Both the position numbers and the translations under genes were made by a program. The notes beneath the pieces are model-generated. The model ran no database searches. It saw only the letters and a program-made list of their open reading frames with translations, and was not told the origin of the DNA. This document shows positions 16,719 through 25,135 of a stretch of DNA of 64,000 nt, one piece after another (positions within the stretch are counted from its first letter, which is position 1; each line of letters starts with the position of its first letter). Source of the DNA: Rhodoplanes sp. (GTDB lineage: Bacteria; Pseudomonadota; Alphaproteobacteria; Rhizobiales; Xanthobacteraceae); the NCBI RefSeq assembly GCF_013377085.1, contig NZ_JACAAX010000010.1, forward strand, positions 62,001 through 126,000. Reading direction: 5' to 3'.

Positions 16719-17702
16719 TCAACGCGGCTGCTTCTCGGCCTTCAGCCGCGCGATCGCGGCCCGGATCGGGGCGAACGGGCCATATTTGTGCTGCTGCTCC
16801 GGGAAGCCGTCCGCATAGGGCCCGTAAGGCGTGTCGACGGGCTTGGCGAGGAGGTCGGGAAAATCCTTGTCGAGGCCGGCGCGGTGCGGCCGCGGCTGCG
16901 ACACCATGAAGGCGGCCAGATCCCAGGCGTCCTCGGCCGAGAGCTGCGGGTTCAGGTAGTCGGTCCCGTGCGGCATGTTGAAGTGCAGGAAGTTGGCCGC
17001 GGTGATCAGCCGCGCCATGCCGGCGCCGTCGTTGAAGCTGTCCGGGCCCCACAGCGGCGGCACCATGTAGCCGAGATCGGTGGTCGGCAGGCTGCGCCGC
17101 AGCCCCTGCCCGTCGGTGTTGTGGCAGTCGAGGCAGGTCTTGGCGTAGAGGGTGCGGCCGCGGGCCGGATCGGCGGCGCGGTCGAGCTCCGGCATCGCGC
17201 CGGTGCCGAGCCCGGCGACCGGCCGGCCGGCCGGATAGCCGATCGAGAGGAACCGCACATAGGCGACGAAGGCGCGCATCTCGGGCGACTCCGCCGGCAG
17301 CGCCCGACCGTTCATGCTGCGGGTCATGCAGCCGTCGATGCGGTCCTCGATGGTGATCTCGGCGCCGGCCCGGGCGCTGTATTGCGGAAAGCTTTCGAAC
17401 AGGCCGTAGATCGGCAGGCCGAACTTCTTGGTGCCGGCCTGCAGGTGGCAGTTGCCGCAGGCGAGATTGTTGCCGGCAAAGCGCTTTTGCGGATCGGCGA
17501 CCTCCGGCCCGATATGGGCGTAGGTGGCGGTGACGAGGTCGCGCCCGCGCCGCACCAGCCGTCCCGCCTCGTCGTCGGGCAGGCTGCCGGGCTCCGGCGC
17601 CGCGAGCACGCGATCGGGACCACGCGGCGGATCGGCCGGCTGAGCGAGCGCGAGCCCGGCCGCCGCGGCGGAGAGGCACAGCACCACGGTCGCAAGGCGC
17701 AT
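16719..17702 (-). CDS. Exported diheme cytochrome c, thiosulfate-dehydrogenase-like (TsdA-type)
   Basis: A 327-residue protein with signal peptide MRLATVVLCLSAAAAGLALAQ; ATG 17702 has AGGAG eight bases upstream. Two heme-c motifs, CGNCH and CLDCH, mark two class I domains. The segment DRIDGCMTRSMNGRALP contains a conserved Cys that in TsdA enzymes serves as an unusual axial heme ligand, and FNMPHG may supply a Met. This fits periplasmic thiosulfate dehydrogenase/tetrathionate reductase relatives, though no sox or dox genes are near, so substrate is uncertain. It ends before the minus-strand coiled-coil gene. Confidence 0.82.
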   Translation of the reverse strand: MRLATVVLCLSAAAAGLALAQPADPPRGPDRVLAAPEPGSLPDDEAGRLVRRGRDLVTATYAHIGPEVADPQKRFAGNNLACGNCHLQAGTKKFGLPIYGLFESFPQYSARAGAEITIEDRIDGCMTRSMNGRALPAESPEMRAFVAYVRFLSIGYPAGRPVAGLGTGAMPELDRAADPARGRTLYAKTCLDCHNTDGQGLRRSLPTTDLGYMVPPLWGPDSFNDGAGMARLITAANFLHFNMPHGTDYLNPQLSAEDAWDLAAFMVSQPRPHRAGLDKDFPDLLAKPVDTPYGPYADGFPEQQHKYGPFAPIRAAIARLKAEKQPR

Positions 17703-17807
17703 CGACGGATCTCCTGTTCGGGGCGCAGCGGGAGCGCCACTGTGCCGGGCTCCGGTGACCAAACCGTCAAGGTGCGGCGCGCGCCGGCGCGACGCGGCGG
17801 CGGCGCC

Positions 17808-19415
17808 TCACAGCGGCGGCTCGTAGGCCTCCGCCTTGCAGGCGATGCTCTGCTCCTCGAGGTCGAGCTCGCGTTCGATCCGGCGGCGCGATTCGTCGGT
17901 GATCTCGCCGTCGCGCTCGAGCTTGTGGAGATGCTGGCGCTCCGCCTCGATCAGGTCCAGCCGCAGCTTGGCACTCAGCCTAGCGGTCTCGAAGCTGCCC
18001 TCCAGGTCGCGCGGCACCATCCGGGTGCGCTGCTCGTTGCGCGCCGCCAGCAGCGCCGAGATGTCCTCGTTCACGTCGGCGCGGGTTTCCAGCTCGAGGA
18101 GCCGCGCCTGCGCCACCTCGCTCGCCGAATGGCGGGCGCGCAGTTCCTGCTCGCGGATGACGCGGCTCTCCGCCGTGCCGATCGCGGCGAGGCCGAGCCA
18201 GCGCATCACCACGGGCATCATCAGGCCCTGCCCGACCAGCGTCATCACGATGACGCCGAACACGACGACGACGACGAAGTCGCGATAGGGAAAAGGCTGG
18301 CCATTCTGCAGCACGAAAGGCAGCGCCAGCGCGGCGGCGAGCGACACCACGCCGCGCACCCCGACGAAGGCGATCATGAAAGGCCGTTGCCAGATCGGTG
18401 CCGGATCGCTCGCCTGCACCCGCGAGGACAGCCAGCGCGGCAGATAGATGGCCGGGAACACCCAGACGAAGCGGGCGACGACGCAGATCGCCGTGGTGAC
18501 CAGGATGCCGACCACGATCTCGCGCGGCGAATGCGACTGGATGCGCTCGAGCAAGGCGCGGGCCTGCATGCCGGTGATCAGGAAGATGAAGCCCTCGATC
18601 AGGTAGACGAGCAGGTCCCAGAAGAAGACGCCCTGCAGGCGGGTCGCCGAGGAGATCAGCAGCGGGCCGTTCCAGCTCACATAGAGGCCGGCCGCGACCG
18701 TCGCCAGCACGCCGGAGCCGCCGACATGCTCGGGCACCCAGTAGCAGAGATAGGGCGTCATCATCGACAGCGTGATCTCGACGCGCGGATCGCGCGCCCA
18801 ATGGCGCAGCCGCAGGCTGATCCAGCCGACCGCGATGCCCCAGAAGATCTCGCCGACCACGATGGCCCCGAAGGTGCCGGCCGCCTCCGGCAGCGAGAAC
18901 ATGCCGGTGCTCACCGCCGCCACGGCGAAGCGGTAGAGGATCAAGGCGGTGGCGTCGTTGGCGAGGCCTTCGCCCTCCAGCACCACCAGGATGCGGCGCG
19001 GCAGGCCGAGCCGGCGCGCCAAGGCGAGCGGGGCGACCACGTCGGGCGGCGACACGATGGCGCCGAGCACGAAGCCGACGCTCCACGGCAGGCCGAGAAT
19101 GTAGTGCGCCCCGGCCGCCACCGCGACCGTGGTGAACACCACGCAGCCGAAGGCCAGGAGCGAGATCGAGCGCAGATTGAAGCGGAACTCGCGCCAGCTC
19201 ATGGCGACGCCGGCCAGATAGATCAGCGGCGGCAGCACCACCAGAAGCACGAACTCGGGGGCGAGCTCGATCGGCGGCAGGCCGGGCACGAAGGCGATCG
19301 CCACCCCGGCGATCACCAGGATGATGGACGGGGCGACGTTCAGGCGCCGGGCCAGCACGGCCACGACGACCAGGACGGCGAGCAACAGGAGCAGGGTCTG
19401 AATGATGGCGGTCAT
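17808..19415 (-). CDS. CPA1-family Na+/H+ antiporter
   Basis: A 535-residue polytopic protein. ATG 19415 gives MTAIIQTLLLLLAVLVVVAV; an upstream TTG would add 12 polar residues. About twelve membrane helices occupy the first 410 residues. The ion-binding signature is visible as SPPDVVAPLALARRLG and EGEGLANDATALILY, with the NDA motif of the CPA1/NhaP branch. The last 120 residues are a charged cytoplasmic domain rich in Glu/Arg, probably helical and regulatory. It exchanges Na+ or K+ for protons at the inner membrane. The upstream cytochrome gene is 105 bp beyond the stop on the same strand. Confidence 0.92.
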   Translation of the reverse strand: MTAIIQTLLLLLAVLVVVAVLARRLNVAPSIILVIAGVAIAFVPGLPPIELAPEFVLLVVLPPLIYLAGVAMSWREFRFNLRSISLLAFGCVVFTTVAVAAGAHYILGLPWSVGFVLGAIVSPPDVVAPLALARRLGLPRRILVVLEGEGLANDATALILYRFAVAAVSTGMFSLPEAAGTFGAIVVGEIFWGIAVGWISLRLRHWARDPRVEITLSMMTPYLCYWVPEHVGGSGVLATVAAGLYVSWNGPLLISSATRLQGVFFWDLLVYLIEGFIFLITGMQARALLERIQSHSPREIVVGILVTTAICVVARFVWVFPAIYLPRWLSSRVQASDPAPIWQRPFMIAFVGVRGVVSLAAALALPFVLQNGQPFPYRDFVVVVVFGVIVMTLVGQGLMMPVVMRWLGLAAIGTAESRVIREQELRARHSASEVAQARLLELETRADVNEDISALLAARNEQRTRMVPRDLEGSFETARLSAKLRLDLIEAERQHLHKLERDGEITDESRRRIERELDLEEQSIACKAEAYEPPL

Positions 19416-19500
19416 CCGCGGGAAACTGAGGGAGTTCGCCGCGGCATGCAAGGAGGCGCACGCCGCCGTGCGGAAATGCCGGCCGTCCCGTGCTCCGACT

Positions 19501-19593
19501 CGTCATACGCGGGCTCGACCCGCGTATCCATCTCTGGAAAGCAGCTCAGTTTCAGCAGCTTGATGGATGGCCGGGTCAAGCCCGGCCATGACG
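19501..19593. repeat. Dispersed palindromic repeat, family A, copy 2
   Basis: 93 bp with the same plan as copy 1: outer CGTCAT/ATGACG ends, left hairpin CGGGCTCGACCCG, an A/T-richer middle and right hairpin CCGGGTCAAGCCCGG. It lies between the divergent antiporter and mtgA genes, so it is within their promoter region, unlike copies 1 and 3. Confidence 0.88.
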
Positions 19594-19635
19594 CGAAGGG
19601 GCGAAGCCCGTGAAGGCTGGTATAAGATCGTCGCA

Positions 19636-20340
19636 ATGAGCCCGGGGCCGTCCCTTCGCCGATCCAGAACGCTCGCCGGCTGGCTGAAGCTGGCGGCGGT
19701 GGTGGTGCTCGTGCTGCTGCTGATCCCGTACGTCGTCACCCCGTTCTACCTGATCGGAAATCCGGTCTCGACCCTGATGCTCGGCCGCTGGCTCACCGGC
19801 GCCCGGGTCGAGCGACAATGGGTGCCGCTCGCCGAGATCGCGCCGGTGCTCCCCGTCACCGTGATTGCCTCGGAGGATGGCCAATTCTGCCGCCATCGCG
19901 GCATCGATCTGGCGGAAATCCGCGACGCCGTCGCGGACGGCGACCTCGGCGATGTGCGCGGCGCCTCGACGCTGTCGCAGCAGCTCGCCAAGAATCTCTT
20001 TCTGTGGCCGGGCCGCAGCTTCGTGCGCAAGGCGCTGGAGGCGCCGCTGGCGCTGTGGCTCGATCTGGTGCTCGGCAAGCGCCGGCTGATGGAGATTTAC
20101 CTGAACATCGCCGAATGGGGCCCGGACGGCGAGTTCGGCGCCGAAGCCGGCGCGCGAAAGGCCTTCGGCCGCTCGGCCCGCGACCTCACGGCCGGCCAGG
20201 CCGCCCTGATGGCCGCCATGCTGCCCGATCCGCACCGGCGCAATGCCGCCCATCCCGGCCCCGGGCTGCGCCGGCTCGGCGGGCTGTACGAGCGCCGCGC
20301 CACCCGGGTGCTGACGCGTTGCGTCGCCACCCGACGGTGA
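19636..20340 (+). CDS. mtgA: Monofunctional peptidoglycan glycosyltransferase MtgA
   Basis: A 234-residue GT51 enzyme that polymerises lipid II into glycan strands at the periplasmic face. ATG 19636 ([12 protein letters not shown]) is chosen; upstream in-frame sequence is translated repeat A. One N-terminal TM helix ([16 protein letters not shown]) is followed by the catalytic motifs: [14 protein letters not shown] with the essential Glu, [31 protein letters not shown] and [14 protein letters not shown]. The gene is convergent with tetR 20 bp downstream. Confidence 0.96.
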   Translation: MSPGPSLRRSRTLAGWLKLAAVVVLVLLLIPYVVTPFYLIGNPVSTLMLGRWLTGARVERQWVPLAEIAPVLPVTVIASEDGQFCRHRGIDLAEIRDAVADGDLGDVRGASTLSQQLAKNLFLWPGRSFVRKALEAPLALWLDLVLGKRRLMEIYLNIAEWGPDGEFGAEAGARKAFGRSARDLTAGQAALMAAMLPDPHRRNAAHPGPGLRRLGGLYERRATRVLTRCVATRR

Positions 20341-20359
20341 GCGCGGCCGCCGGCTGGTC

Positions 20360-21112
20360 TCAGTCGTCCTCGCGCCGGGACGGCGTCGCATCCGGGGCAG
20401 CCGCAGCGCTCGGCGGCGCCTGCATGCCGGTGGTGAGGAACGGCATCGCGTATTTGAGCGCGCCGTCGACGTCGGACAGCGTGAAGCCGGGGCCGAACAG
20501 GTGCTGCAGCCGGCCGTTGTCGGCGCGGATATACATCATGGCGCCGTAGACGCAGGTGAGCCGCCAGAACAGCTCCGCCTTCGACAGGTCCGGGCAGGCC
20601 GCCGCGGCCGCCTCGACAAAGCAGCGCCCGACCGAATCGTAGACCTGGAAGAGGATCCGCTTGACCTCGGGATTGGGGTCGGTCGAGGCGCGGCCGGTCA
20701 GCAGGTTGAACCGCCGCCCCTCCTCGGTCTTCGACAGCCGCAAGGTCGGCCCGATGAAGGCCTCCAGCACGTCCTGGATGGCCGGCCGGCCGCCGGCGTC
20801 ACGCATGCACTGCGTCAGCAGGCGCTCGCGCTCGGCATTGATGCCGTCGAGACGCCGCCCGAGCACCGCCTCGAGCAGCCCTTCCTTCGAGCCGAAGTGG
20901 TAATGCGCCGCGGCGATGTTGGAGCGCGCCTCGTCGGCGATCTGGCGGGTCGAGACATTGCTGTAGCCGCTCTCGGCGAACAGCCGTTCGGCGGCATCGA
21001 GGATCCGCTCGCGCGTCTCGCGTCCCGCCGCGCTCGCCCGCCGGCTCCCGATCGCGGTTCGAATCGCTGTACCCACCACGTGCTCGTCTCGATCTGCCAA
21101 GGTGATAGCCAT
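20360..21112 (-). CDS. TetR-family transcriptional regulator
   Basis: A 250-residue repressor-type protein. The helix-turn-helix is in RILDAAERLFAESGYSNVSTRQIADEA with the recognition helix and the AAAHYHFGSKEGLLEAVL continuation, all typical of TetR. A large C-terminal ligand-binding domain and a charged, low-complexity end (PSAAAAPDATPSRRED) follow. It is divergent from the cyclase-Bug-BKACE operon with a 136-bp gap to the most likely cyclase start, and that gap contains repeated AAGCA/TGCTT half-sites over a TTGACA box. It most likely controls both directions. Confidence 0.93.
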   Translation of the reverse strand: MAITLADRDEHVVGTAIRTAIGSRRASAAGRETRERILDAAERLFAESGYSNVSTRQIADEARSNIAAAHYHFGSKEGLLEAVLGRRLDGINAERERLLTQCMRDAGGRPAIQDVLEAFIGPTLRLSKTEEGRRFNLLTGRASTDPNPEVKRILFQVYDSVGRCFVEAAAAACPDLSKAELFWRLTCVYGAMMYIRADNGRLQHLFGPGFTLSDVDGALKYAMPFLTTGMQAPPSAAAAPDATPSRREDD

Positions 21113-21114
21113 AA

Positions 21115-21146
21115 TTCAAGCATCTGCTTCAAGCAAGTGATTGACA
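21115..21146 (+). promoter_or_regulatory. Operator-like half-site array and -35 box for the cyclase operon
   Basis: Three half-sites form two overlapping inverted repeats: AAGCA (21118-21122), TGCTT (21125-21129) and AAGCA (21131-21135). The octamer TTCAAGCA is also repeated directly, 13 bp apart. A consensus TTGACA follows at 21141-21146. The array starts 2 bp before the tetR start codon, so a bound TetR protein could block both promoters. No good -10 box is visible 17 bp beyond TTGACA (TGTCGT). Confidence 0.5.
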
Positions 21147-21248
21147 AAAATTCCGGCCCATGGTGTCGTTCGCGCGCCCCATCCTCGGGGCGAGCCGGCC
21201 GCAATGGTCGACCGCCTGCCCGCCTCTGTCCCGAGCGCGTCCGCATCC

Positions 21249-22040
21249 ATGGTCCAGCGCATCATCGATCTCTCGATCAGCATCGACAACGAGCTGGTCA
21301 GCGACCCGCCGATGGCGCGGCCGAAGATCACCTATCTGGACCACGGCCAGACCTTCGACCGGATCGGCGCGTTCTTCCCGGGCCTAACGCTCGAGCGGCT
21401 GCCGGACGGCGCCGCCTGGGCCATCGAGAAGATCGAGCTGACCACCCACAACGGCACCCATCTCGACGCGCCGTATCATTTTCATCCGACCATGAACCAT
21501 GCGCTGGTCGCCGGCGGCGAGCGCTCGGCGACCATCGACGAGATCCCGCTGGAGTGGTGCTTCAAGCCCGGCGTGAAGCTCGATTTCCGGCATTTGCCCG
21601 ACGGCTATGTGGCGACGCCCGCGGACGTCGAGACCGAGCTCGCCCGCATCGGCCACACACTGGCGCCGCTCGAGATCGTGCTGATCAACACCGCGGCCGG
21701 CGCCCGCTACGGCCAGCCCGACTATCTCGATTCGGGCTGCGGCATCGGCCGCGACGCGACCCTCTACCTCACCGAGCGCGGCGTGCGCATCACCGGCACG
21801 GACGCTTGGTCGTGGGACGCGCCGTTCGCGGCGACGGCGAAGCGGTTCGCCGACACCGACGACGCCGCGCTCATCTGGGAAGGCCACAAGGCCGGCCGCG
21901 AGATCGGCTACTGCCACCTGGAGAAGCTGCACAATCTCGAGCTGCTGCCGCCGACCGGTTTCACGGTCGCCTGCTTTCCCGTGAAGATTCACGCCGCCTC
22001 GGCCGGCTGGACCCGCGCCGTGGCGATCCTCGACACCTGA
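21249..22040 (+). CDS. Cyclase family protein (metal-dependent hydrolase, kynurenine-formamidase-like)
   Basis: A 263-residue protein from ATG 21249 (MVQRIIDLSISIDNELVSD); ATG 21204 would add 15 residues. The metal-binding motif HNGTHLDAPYHF near residue 74 is the HxGTHxDxPxH signature of the cyclase family (PF04199), which includes bacterial kynurenine formamidases and other amide or lactone hydrolases. It is the first gene after the TetR-controlled promoter and is followed 68 bp later by a Bug receptor and then a DUF849 enzyme, so it probably acts in the breakdown of one imported compound. The substrate is unknown. Confidence 0.88.
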   Translation: MVQRIIDLSISIDNELVSDPPMARPKITYLDHGQTFDRIGAFFPGLTLERLPDGAAWAIEKIELTTHNGTHLDAPYHFHPTMNHALVAGGERSATIDEIPLEWCFKPGVKLDFRHLPDGYVATPADVETELARIGHTLAPLEIVLINTAAGARYGQPDYLDSGCGIGRDATLYLTERGVRITGTDAWSWDAPFAATAKRFADTDDAALIWEGHKAGREIGYCHLEKLHNLELLPPTGFTVACFPVKIHAASAGWTRAVAILDT

Positions 22041-22108
22041 TCGGCAGGCCGCTCCCCCGCATCACCGACCTGTCGATGCACGGTCATGTCACGCGAAGAA
22101 GGGCTGTC

Positions 22109-23092
22109 ATGAGACAAATTTTTGGACGAGGAGCTGGACTGGGGCGCGGCCTGGGATCGGCTCTCGCGCTCGCATGCACTCTGTCGATCGCGCCGGCGGC
22201 GGCGCAGACCTGGCCGTCGCGGCCGATCGAGCTGGTCGTCCCGTGGACGGCGGGCGGCGGCGTCGACATCGTCGCCCGCGCCATGGCGCAGGCGATGTCG
22301 GGCCAGCTCGGCCAGAACGTCTTCGTCACCAACCGCGAGGGCGCCGGCGGCACGCTCGGCTTCCGCCAGCTCCTGGCCGCCACCCCGGACGGCCACATGC
22401 TCGCCGCGGGTCCGGCGACCCCGGTCACCAATGCGCCCTATCTGGTCAAGGGCGTCGCCTACAACGCCGATTCGTTCGAATACATCTGCCAGTATTTCGA
22501 GAACGTCTTCGCCGTGGTGGTGCGGGCCGACTCCAAATACGCCACCGCCAAGGACTTCGTCGCCGCCGCGCAGGCGAGCCCGACCGAGCTGACCTATGGC
22601 AGCCCGGGCGTCGGCTCGATCGGCCATCTGTCGGCCGAGAACATGGCCGACGCCCTCAAGCTCAAGGTCCAGCACATCCCGTTCCGCGGCGATGCCGCCG
22701 GCCTGCCGGTGCTGCTCAAGAGCGACATCGATTTCCTGGTGCCGGCGCTGTCGTCGGTTCGCGGCCAGACCGTGCGGGTCCTGATGGTGTTCTCGGAGCG
22801 GCGCCATCCGTCGCTGCCGGACGTGCCGACCGCCAAGGAGCTCGGCGTCGAGCGCTCGCTGTCGCAGGGCCTCAACGGCCTGTTCGCGCCGAAGGGAATC
22901 CCGGCTTCCGTCAAGGCGAGCCTGGAGCGCGCCTGCGCAACAGCGATCACGTCCGAGAGCGTCGTCAACGCCCTCACCAACACCGGCCAGACGGCCGAGT
23001 ATCTCGACAGCGAGCAGTTCCGCGCCCGCATCGTCGCCGACTACAAGCTCAAGGGCGAGCTGATCCAGCGGCTGGGACTGAAGGGCGAATAG
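22109..23092 (+). CDS. Bug/TctC-type periplasmic solute receptor (2)
   Basis: A 327-residue exported protein. ATG 22109 has AAGAAGG just upstream. The signal peptide ends around SIAPAAAQT; the mature fold starts WPSRPIELVVPWTAGGGVDIVARAM and continues with NREGAGGTLGFRQL, YGSPGVGSIGHLSAENM, VQHIPFRGDAAG and DVPTAKELGVE. It binds a small carboxylate-like ligand. It lies between the cyclase and BKACE genes (3-bp gap to the latter), so the ligand is presumably the substrate of that pathway. No transporter membrane subunits are in the cassette. Confidence 0.93.
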   Translation: MRQIFGRGAGLGRGLGSALALACTLSIAPAAAQTWPSRPIELVVPWTAGGGVDIVARAMAQAMSGQLGQNVFVTNREGAGGTLGFRQLLAATPDGHMLAAGPATPVTNAPYLVKGVAYNADSFEYICQYFENVFAVVVRADSKYATAKDFVAAAQASPTELTYGSPGVGSIGHLSAENMADALKLKVQHIPFRGDAAGLPVLLKSDIDFLVPALSSVRGQTVRVLMVFSERRHPSLPDVPTAKELGVERSLSQGLNGLFAPKGIPASVKASLERACATAITSESVVNALTNTGQTAEYLDSEQFRARIVADYKLKGELIQRLGLKGE

Positions 23093-23095
23093 ACC

Positions 23096-24010
23096 ATGGC
23101 AAAGACGCCTGAAGGCAGCGCCGGCAAGCGGCCCGTCATCGTCACCTGCGCGCTGACGGGCGGCGGCGACACGGTCGGCAAGAACCCGGCCGTGCCGGTG
23201 ACGCCCGAACAGATCGCCGTCTCGGCCGTCGAGGCGGCCCGGGCCGGCGCCGCGATCGTCCACATCCATGTGCGCGATCCGGCGACCGGCAAGCCGGCGA
23301 CCGAGCTCGCGCTCTACCGCGAGGTGGTCGACCGCATCCGCGCCGTCGACGCCGACGTCGTCCTCAACATCACGACCGGAGCCGGGGCGCGCTTCATCCC
23401 GTCGCAGGCCGACCCGAAGGTCGGCGGCGAAGGCTCGACGCTGGCGCCGCCGGAAGTCCGCGTAAGGCACATCGAGGCGATCCGCCCCGAGATCTGCACG
23501 CTCGACATCACCACGATGAATTTCGGCGAGTTCGTCTTCGTCAACACGCCGGCGCATCTGCGGGTGATGGGGAAGGCGGTCGCCGCCGCCGGCGTCCTGC
23601 CCGAGCTCGAATGCTTCGACAGCGGCAATATCCGGCTCGCCCTGCGGCTGATCGAGGAGGGCGTGCTGCGCCAGCCGGCCATGTTCCAGATCTGCCTCGG
23701 CGTGCCGTGGGGCGCCCCGGCGACGACCGAGGCCATGATGTTCATGAAGGACATGCTGCCGGCCGGCACCTTCTGGACCGGCTTCGGCATCGGCCCGGCC
23801 CAGTTCCCGATGGTGGCGCAGGCACTGCTGCTCGGCGGCCATGTCCGGGTCGGCCTGGAGGACAATCTCCATCTGGAGCGCGGCGTGCTCGCCCCCAGCA
23901 ATGCGGCGCTGGTCGAGAAGGCGGTGCGGATTGTTCGGGCGCTCGACGCCGAGCCGGCCAGCCCGGCCGAGGCGAGGCGCCTCCTGGGGTTGCCACGGGC
24001 AGCCGCTTGA
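23096..24010 (+). CDS. BKACE (DUF849) family beta-keto acid cleavage enzyme
   Basis: A 304-residue (beta/alpha)8 enzyme starting MAKTPEGSAGKRPVIVTCALTG. The family hallmarks are visible: an early strand leading to TGGGDT, VHIHVRDPATGKP with the Zn-binding His pair HIH, LNITTGAG, ECFDSGNIRLA and RVGLEDNLHL. BKACEs condense a beta-keto acid with acetyl-CoA, releasing acetoacetate and a new acyl-CoA; characterised members act on 3-keto-5-aminohexanoate (Kce) or dehydrocarnitine. The substrate here is unknown but probably chemically linked to the upstream cyclase and receptor. Confidence 0.92.
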   Translation: MAKTPEGSAGKRPVIVTCALTGGGDTVGKNPAVPVTPEQIAVSAVEAARAGAAIVHIHVRDPATGKPATELALYREVVDRIRAVDADVVLNITTGAGARFIPSQADPKVGGEGSTLAPPEVRVRHIEAIRPEICTLDITTMNFGEFVFVNTPAHLRVMGKAVAAAGVLPELECFDSGNIRLALRLIEEGVLRQPAMFQICLGVPWGAPATTEAMMFMKDMLPAGTFWTGFGIGPAQFPMVAQALLLGGHVRVGLEDNLHLERGVLAPSNAALVEKAVRIVRALDAEPASPAEARRLLGLPRAAA

Positions 24011-24234
24011 TATCCCAACGGTTGCGGCGCGGCCTGCGACGGCGTCGCGGGCCGCCGCGGGGACGATATCGGTCGCCGGCGGACGGCCGTGTCATGTCAA
24101 GGACTTGGCGCCCGCCCGTGCCCCGCGAAAACCGCTCTAGCCAGGCCGGAGCGCATGCTCTATAAGCCCGACCTTCCGGAAAACCGGGCCTCGGCGCGCC
24201 TTCGCAGCCGGCCCCTGTCGAGGAGACCGCACCC

Positions 24235-24420
24235 ATGGCCGTGCCGAAACGAAAGACCTCGCCCTCCCGTCGCGGCATGCGCCGCTCGGCCGACGCCATC
24301 AAGGCGCCGACCTATGTCGAGGACAAGGATTCGGGCGAGCTGCGCCGCCCGCACCATGTCGACCTGAAGACCGGCATGTATCGCGGCCGCCAGATCTTCA
24401 CCAAGAAGACCGAGGAATAA
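24235..24420 (+). CDS. rpmF: 50S ribosomal protein L32
   Basis: 61 residues, starting [21 protein letters not shown] and ending [11 protein letters not shown]. The basic N-terminus is the usual bL32 sequence. The C-terminal part ([21 protein letters not shown]) contains no zinc-binding CxxC pair, so this is the zinc-independent form. The AGGAG-like GAGGAGAC lies 11-18 bases upstream of the ATG. It stands alone, 224 bp after the BKACE gene. Confidence 0.97.
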   Translation: MAVPKRKTSPSRRGMRRSADAIKAPTYVEDKDSGELRRPHHVDLKTGMYRGRQIFTKKTEE

Positions 24421-24463
24421 GGCCCGCCCGCGCCGCCCGGCGGCGCGTCCGAGCCTCTGCGGG

Positions 24464-24501
24464 GCCGCGACCCGGATCGCGGCGGACGTCTGGCGTTTTT
24501 T
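24464..24501 (+). terminator. Weak intrinsic terminator after rpmF
   Basis: GCCGCGA (24464-24470) can pair with TCGCGGC (24477-24483) around a 6-nt loop, and a run of six T residues follows at 24496-24501. The 12-nt gap between stem and T-run makes this atypical. A second hairpin, GGACG...CGTCC, enclosing another T-run lies immediately after. Confidence 0.35.
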
Positions 24502-24609
24502 CGCGCCGGACGTTTTTGTGCGTCCAGTACCGTGGTGTCACTGGACTGACGGCGCCGACGTGCTTTAACGACGCGGCATTCGAGACTCTGCCGTTTCGAG
24601 GACCTGCCG

Positions 24610-25026
24610 ATGTTCATCCTCGGGTTTCCGCTGCTCGTCGTCCCGTTCGCGCTCTACAACATCGTCGCCTTCCTGCTGCGCGGCTTCGTGTGGACCGACC
24701 CGATGGTGCAGGTGACGATGATCTCGCAGGCACCCTTCGTGCTGAGCTGGGGCGACGGCCTGATCGTCGTCGCGCTCTTCTTCCTGTTCCTGGAGATCGC
24801 CAAGGCGACCCGGATGTCGCGCCGCAGCGTCGTCGATCACGTGCTGTCGCTGCTCCTGTTCATCGCCATGCTGGTCGAGTTCCTGATGGTCAAGGAGACC
24901 GCCACCGCGACCTTCTTCCTGCTGCTCGCCATCGCCTTCGTCGACGTGATCGCCGGCTTCACGGTGTCGCTGCGCACCGCGCAGCGCGACGTCTCCTTCG
25001 AGACGGTGCGGGCCTCGGACGCGTGA
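24610..25026 (+). CDS. Four-helix integral membrane protein, unknown
   Basis: A 138-residue protein that is nearly all membrane: helices around MFILGFPLLVVPFALYNIV, GLIVVALFFLFLEIA, VLSLLLFIAMLVEFLMV and FFLLLAIAFVDVIAGFTV. Charged loops (ATRMSRRSVVDH; RTAQRDVSFETVRASDA) separate them and set the topology. I do not recognise a function. Orientation matches rpmF, 189 bp upstream; hemW is convergent downstream. Confidence 0.8.
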   Translation: MFILGFPLLVVPFALYNIVAFLLRGFVWTDPMVQVTMISQAPFVLSWGDGLIVVALFFLFLEIAKATRMSRRSVVDHVLSLLLFIAMLVEFLMVKETATATFFLLLAIAFVDVIAGFTVSLRTAQRDVSFETVRASDA

Positions 25027-25135
25027 TCCCGACGGGCATCGCCGGCTGTACGCCCGGTTCCGGCAACGGGCAGGCGGCGTCGAGGCCGTCCTCGATGGCG
25101 CGTGTCGCAGCGCGCGCCAAGGCCCTGACGCCCCC

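Noticed and set aside
20501-22108. N-terminal extension of the second Bug protein by more than 500 codons
   Set aside because: It runs through the tetR and cyclase genes out of frame; the signal peptide after 22109 marks the true start.
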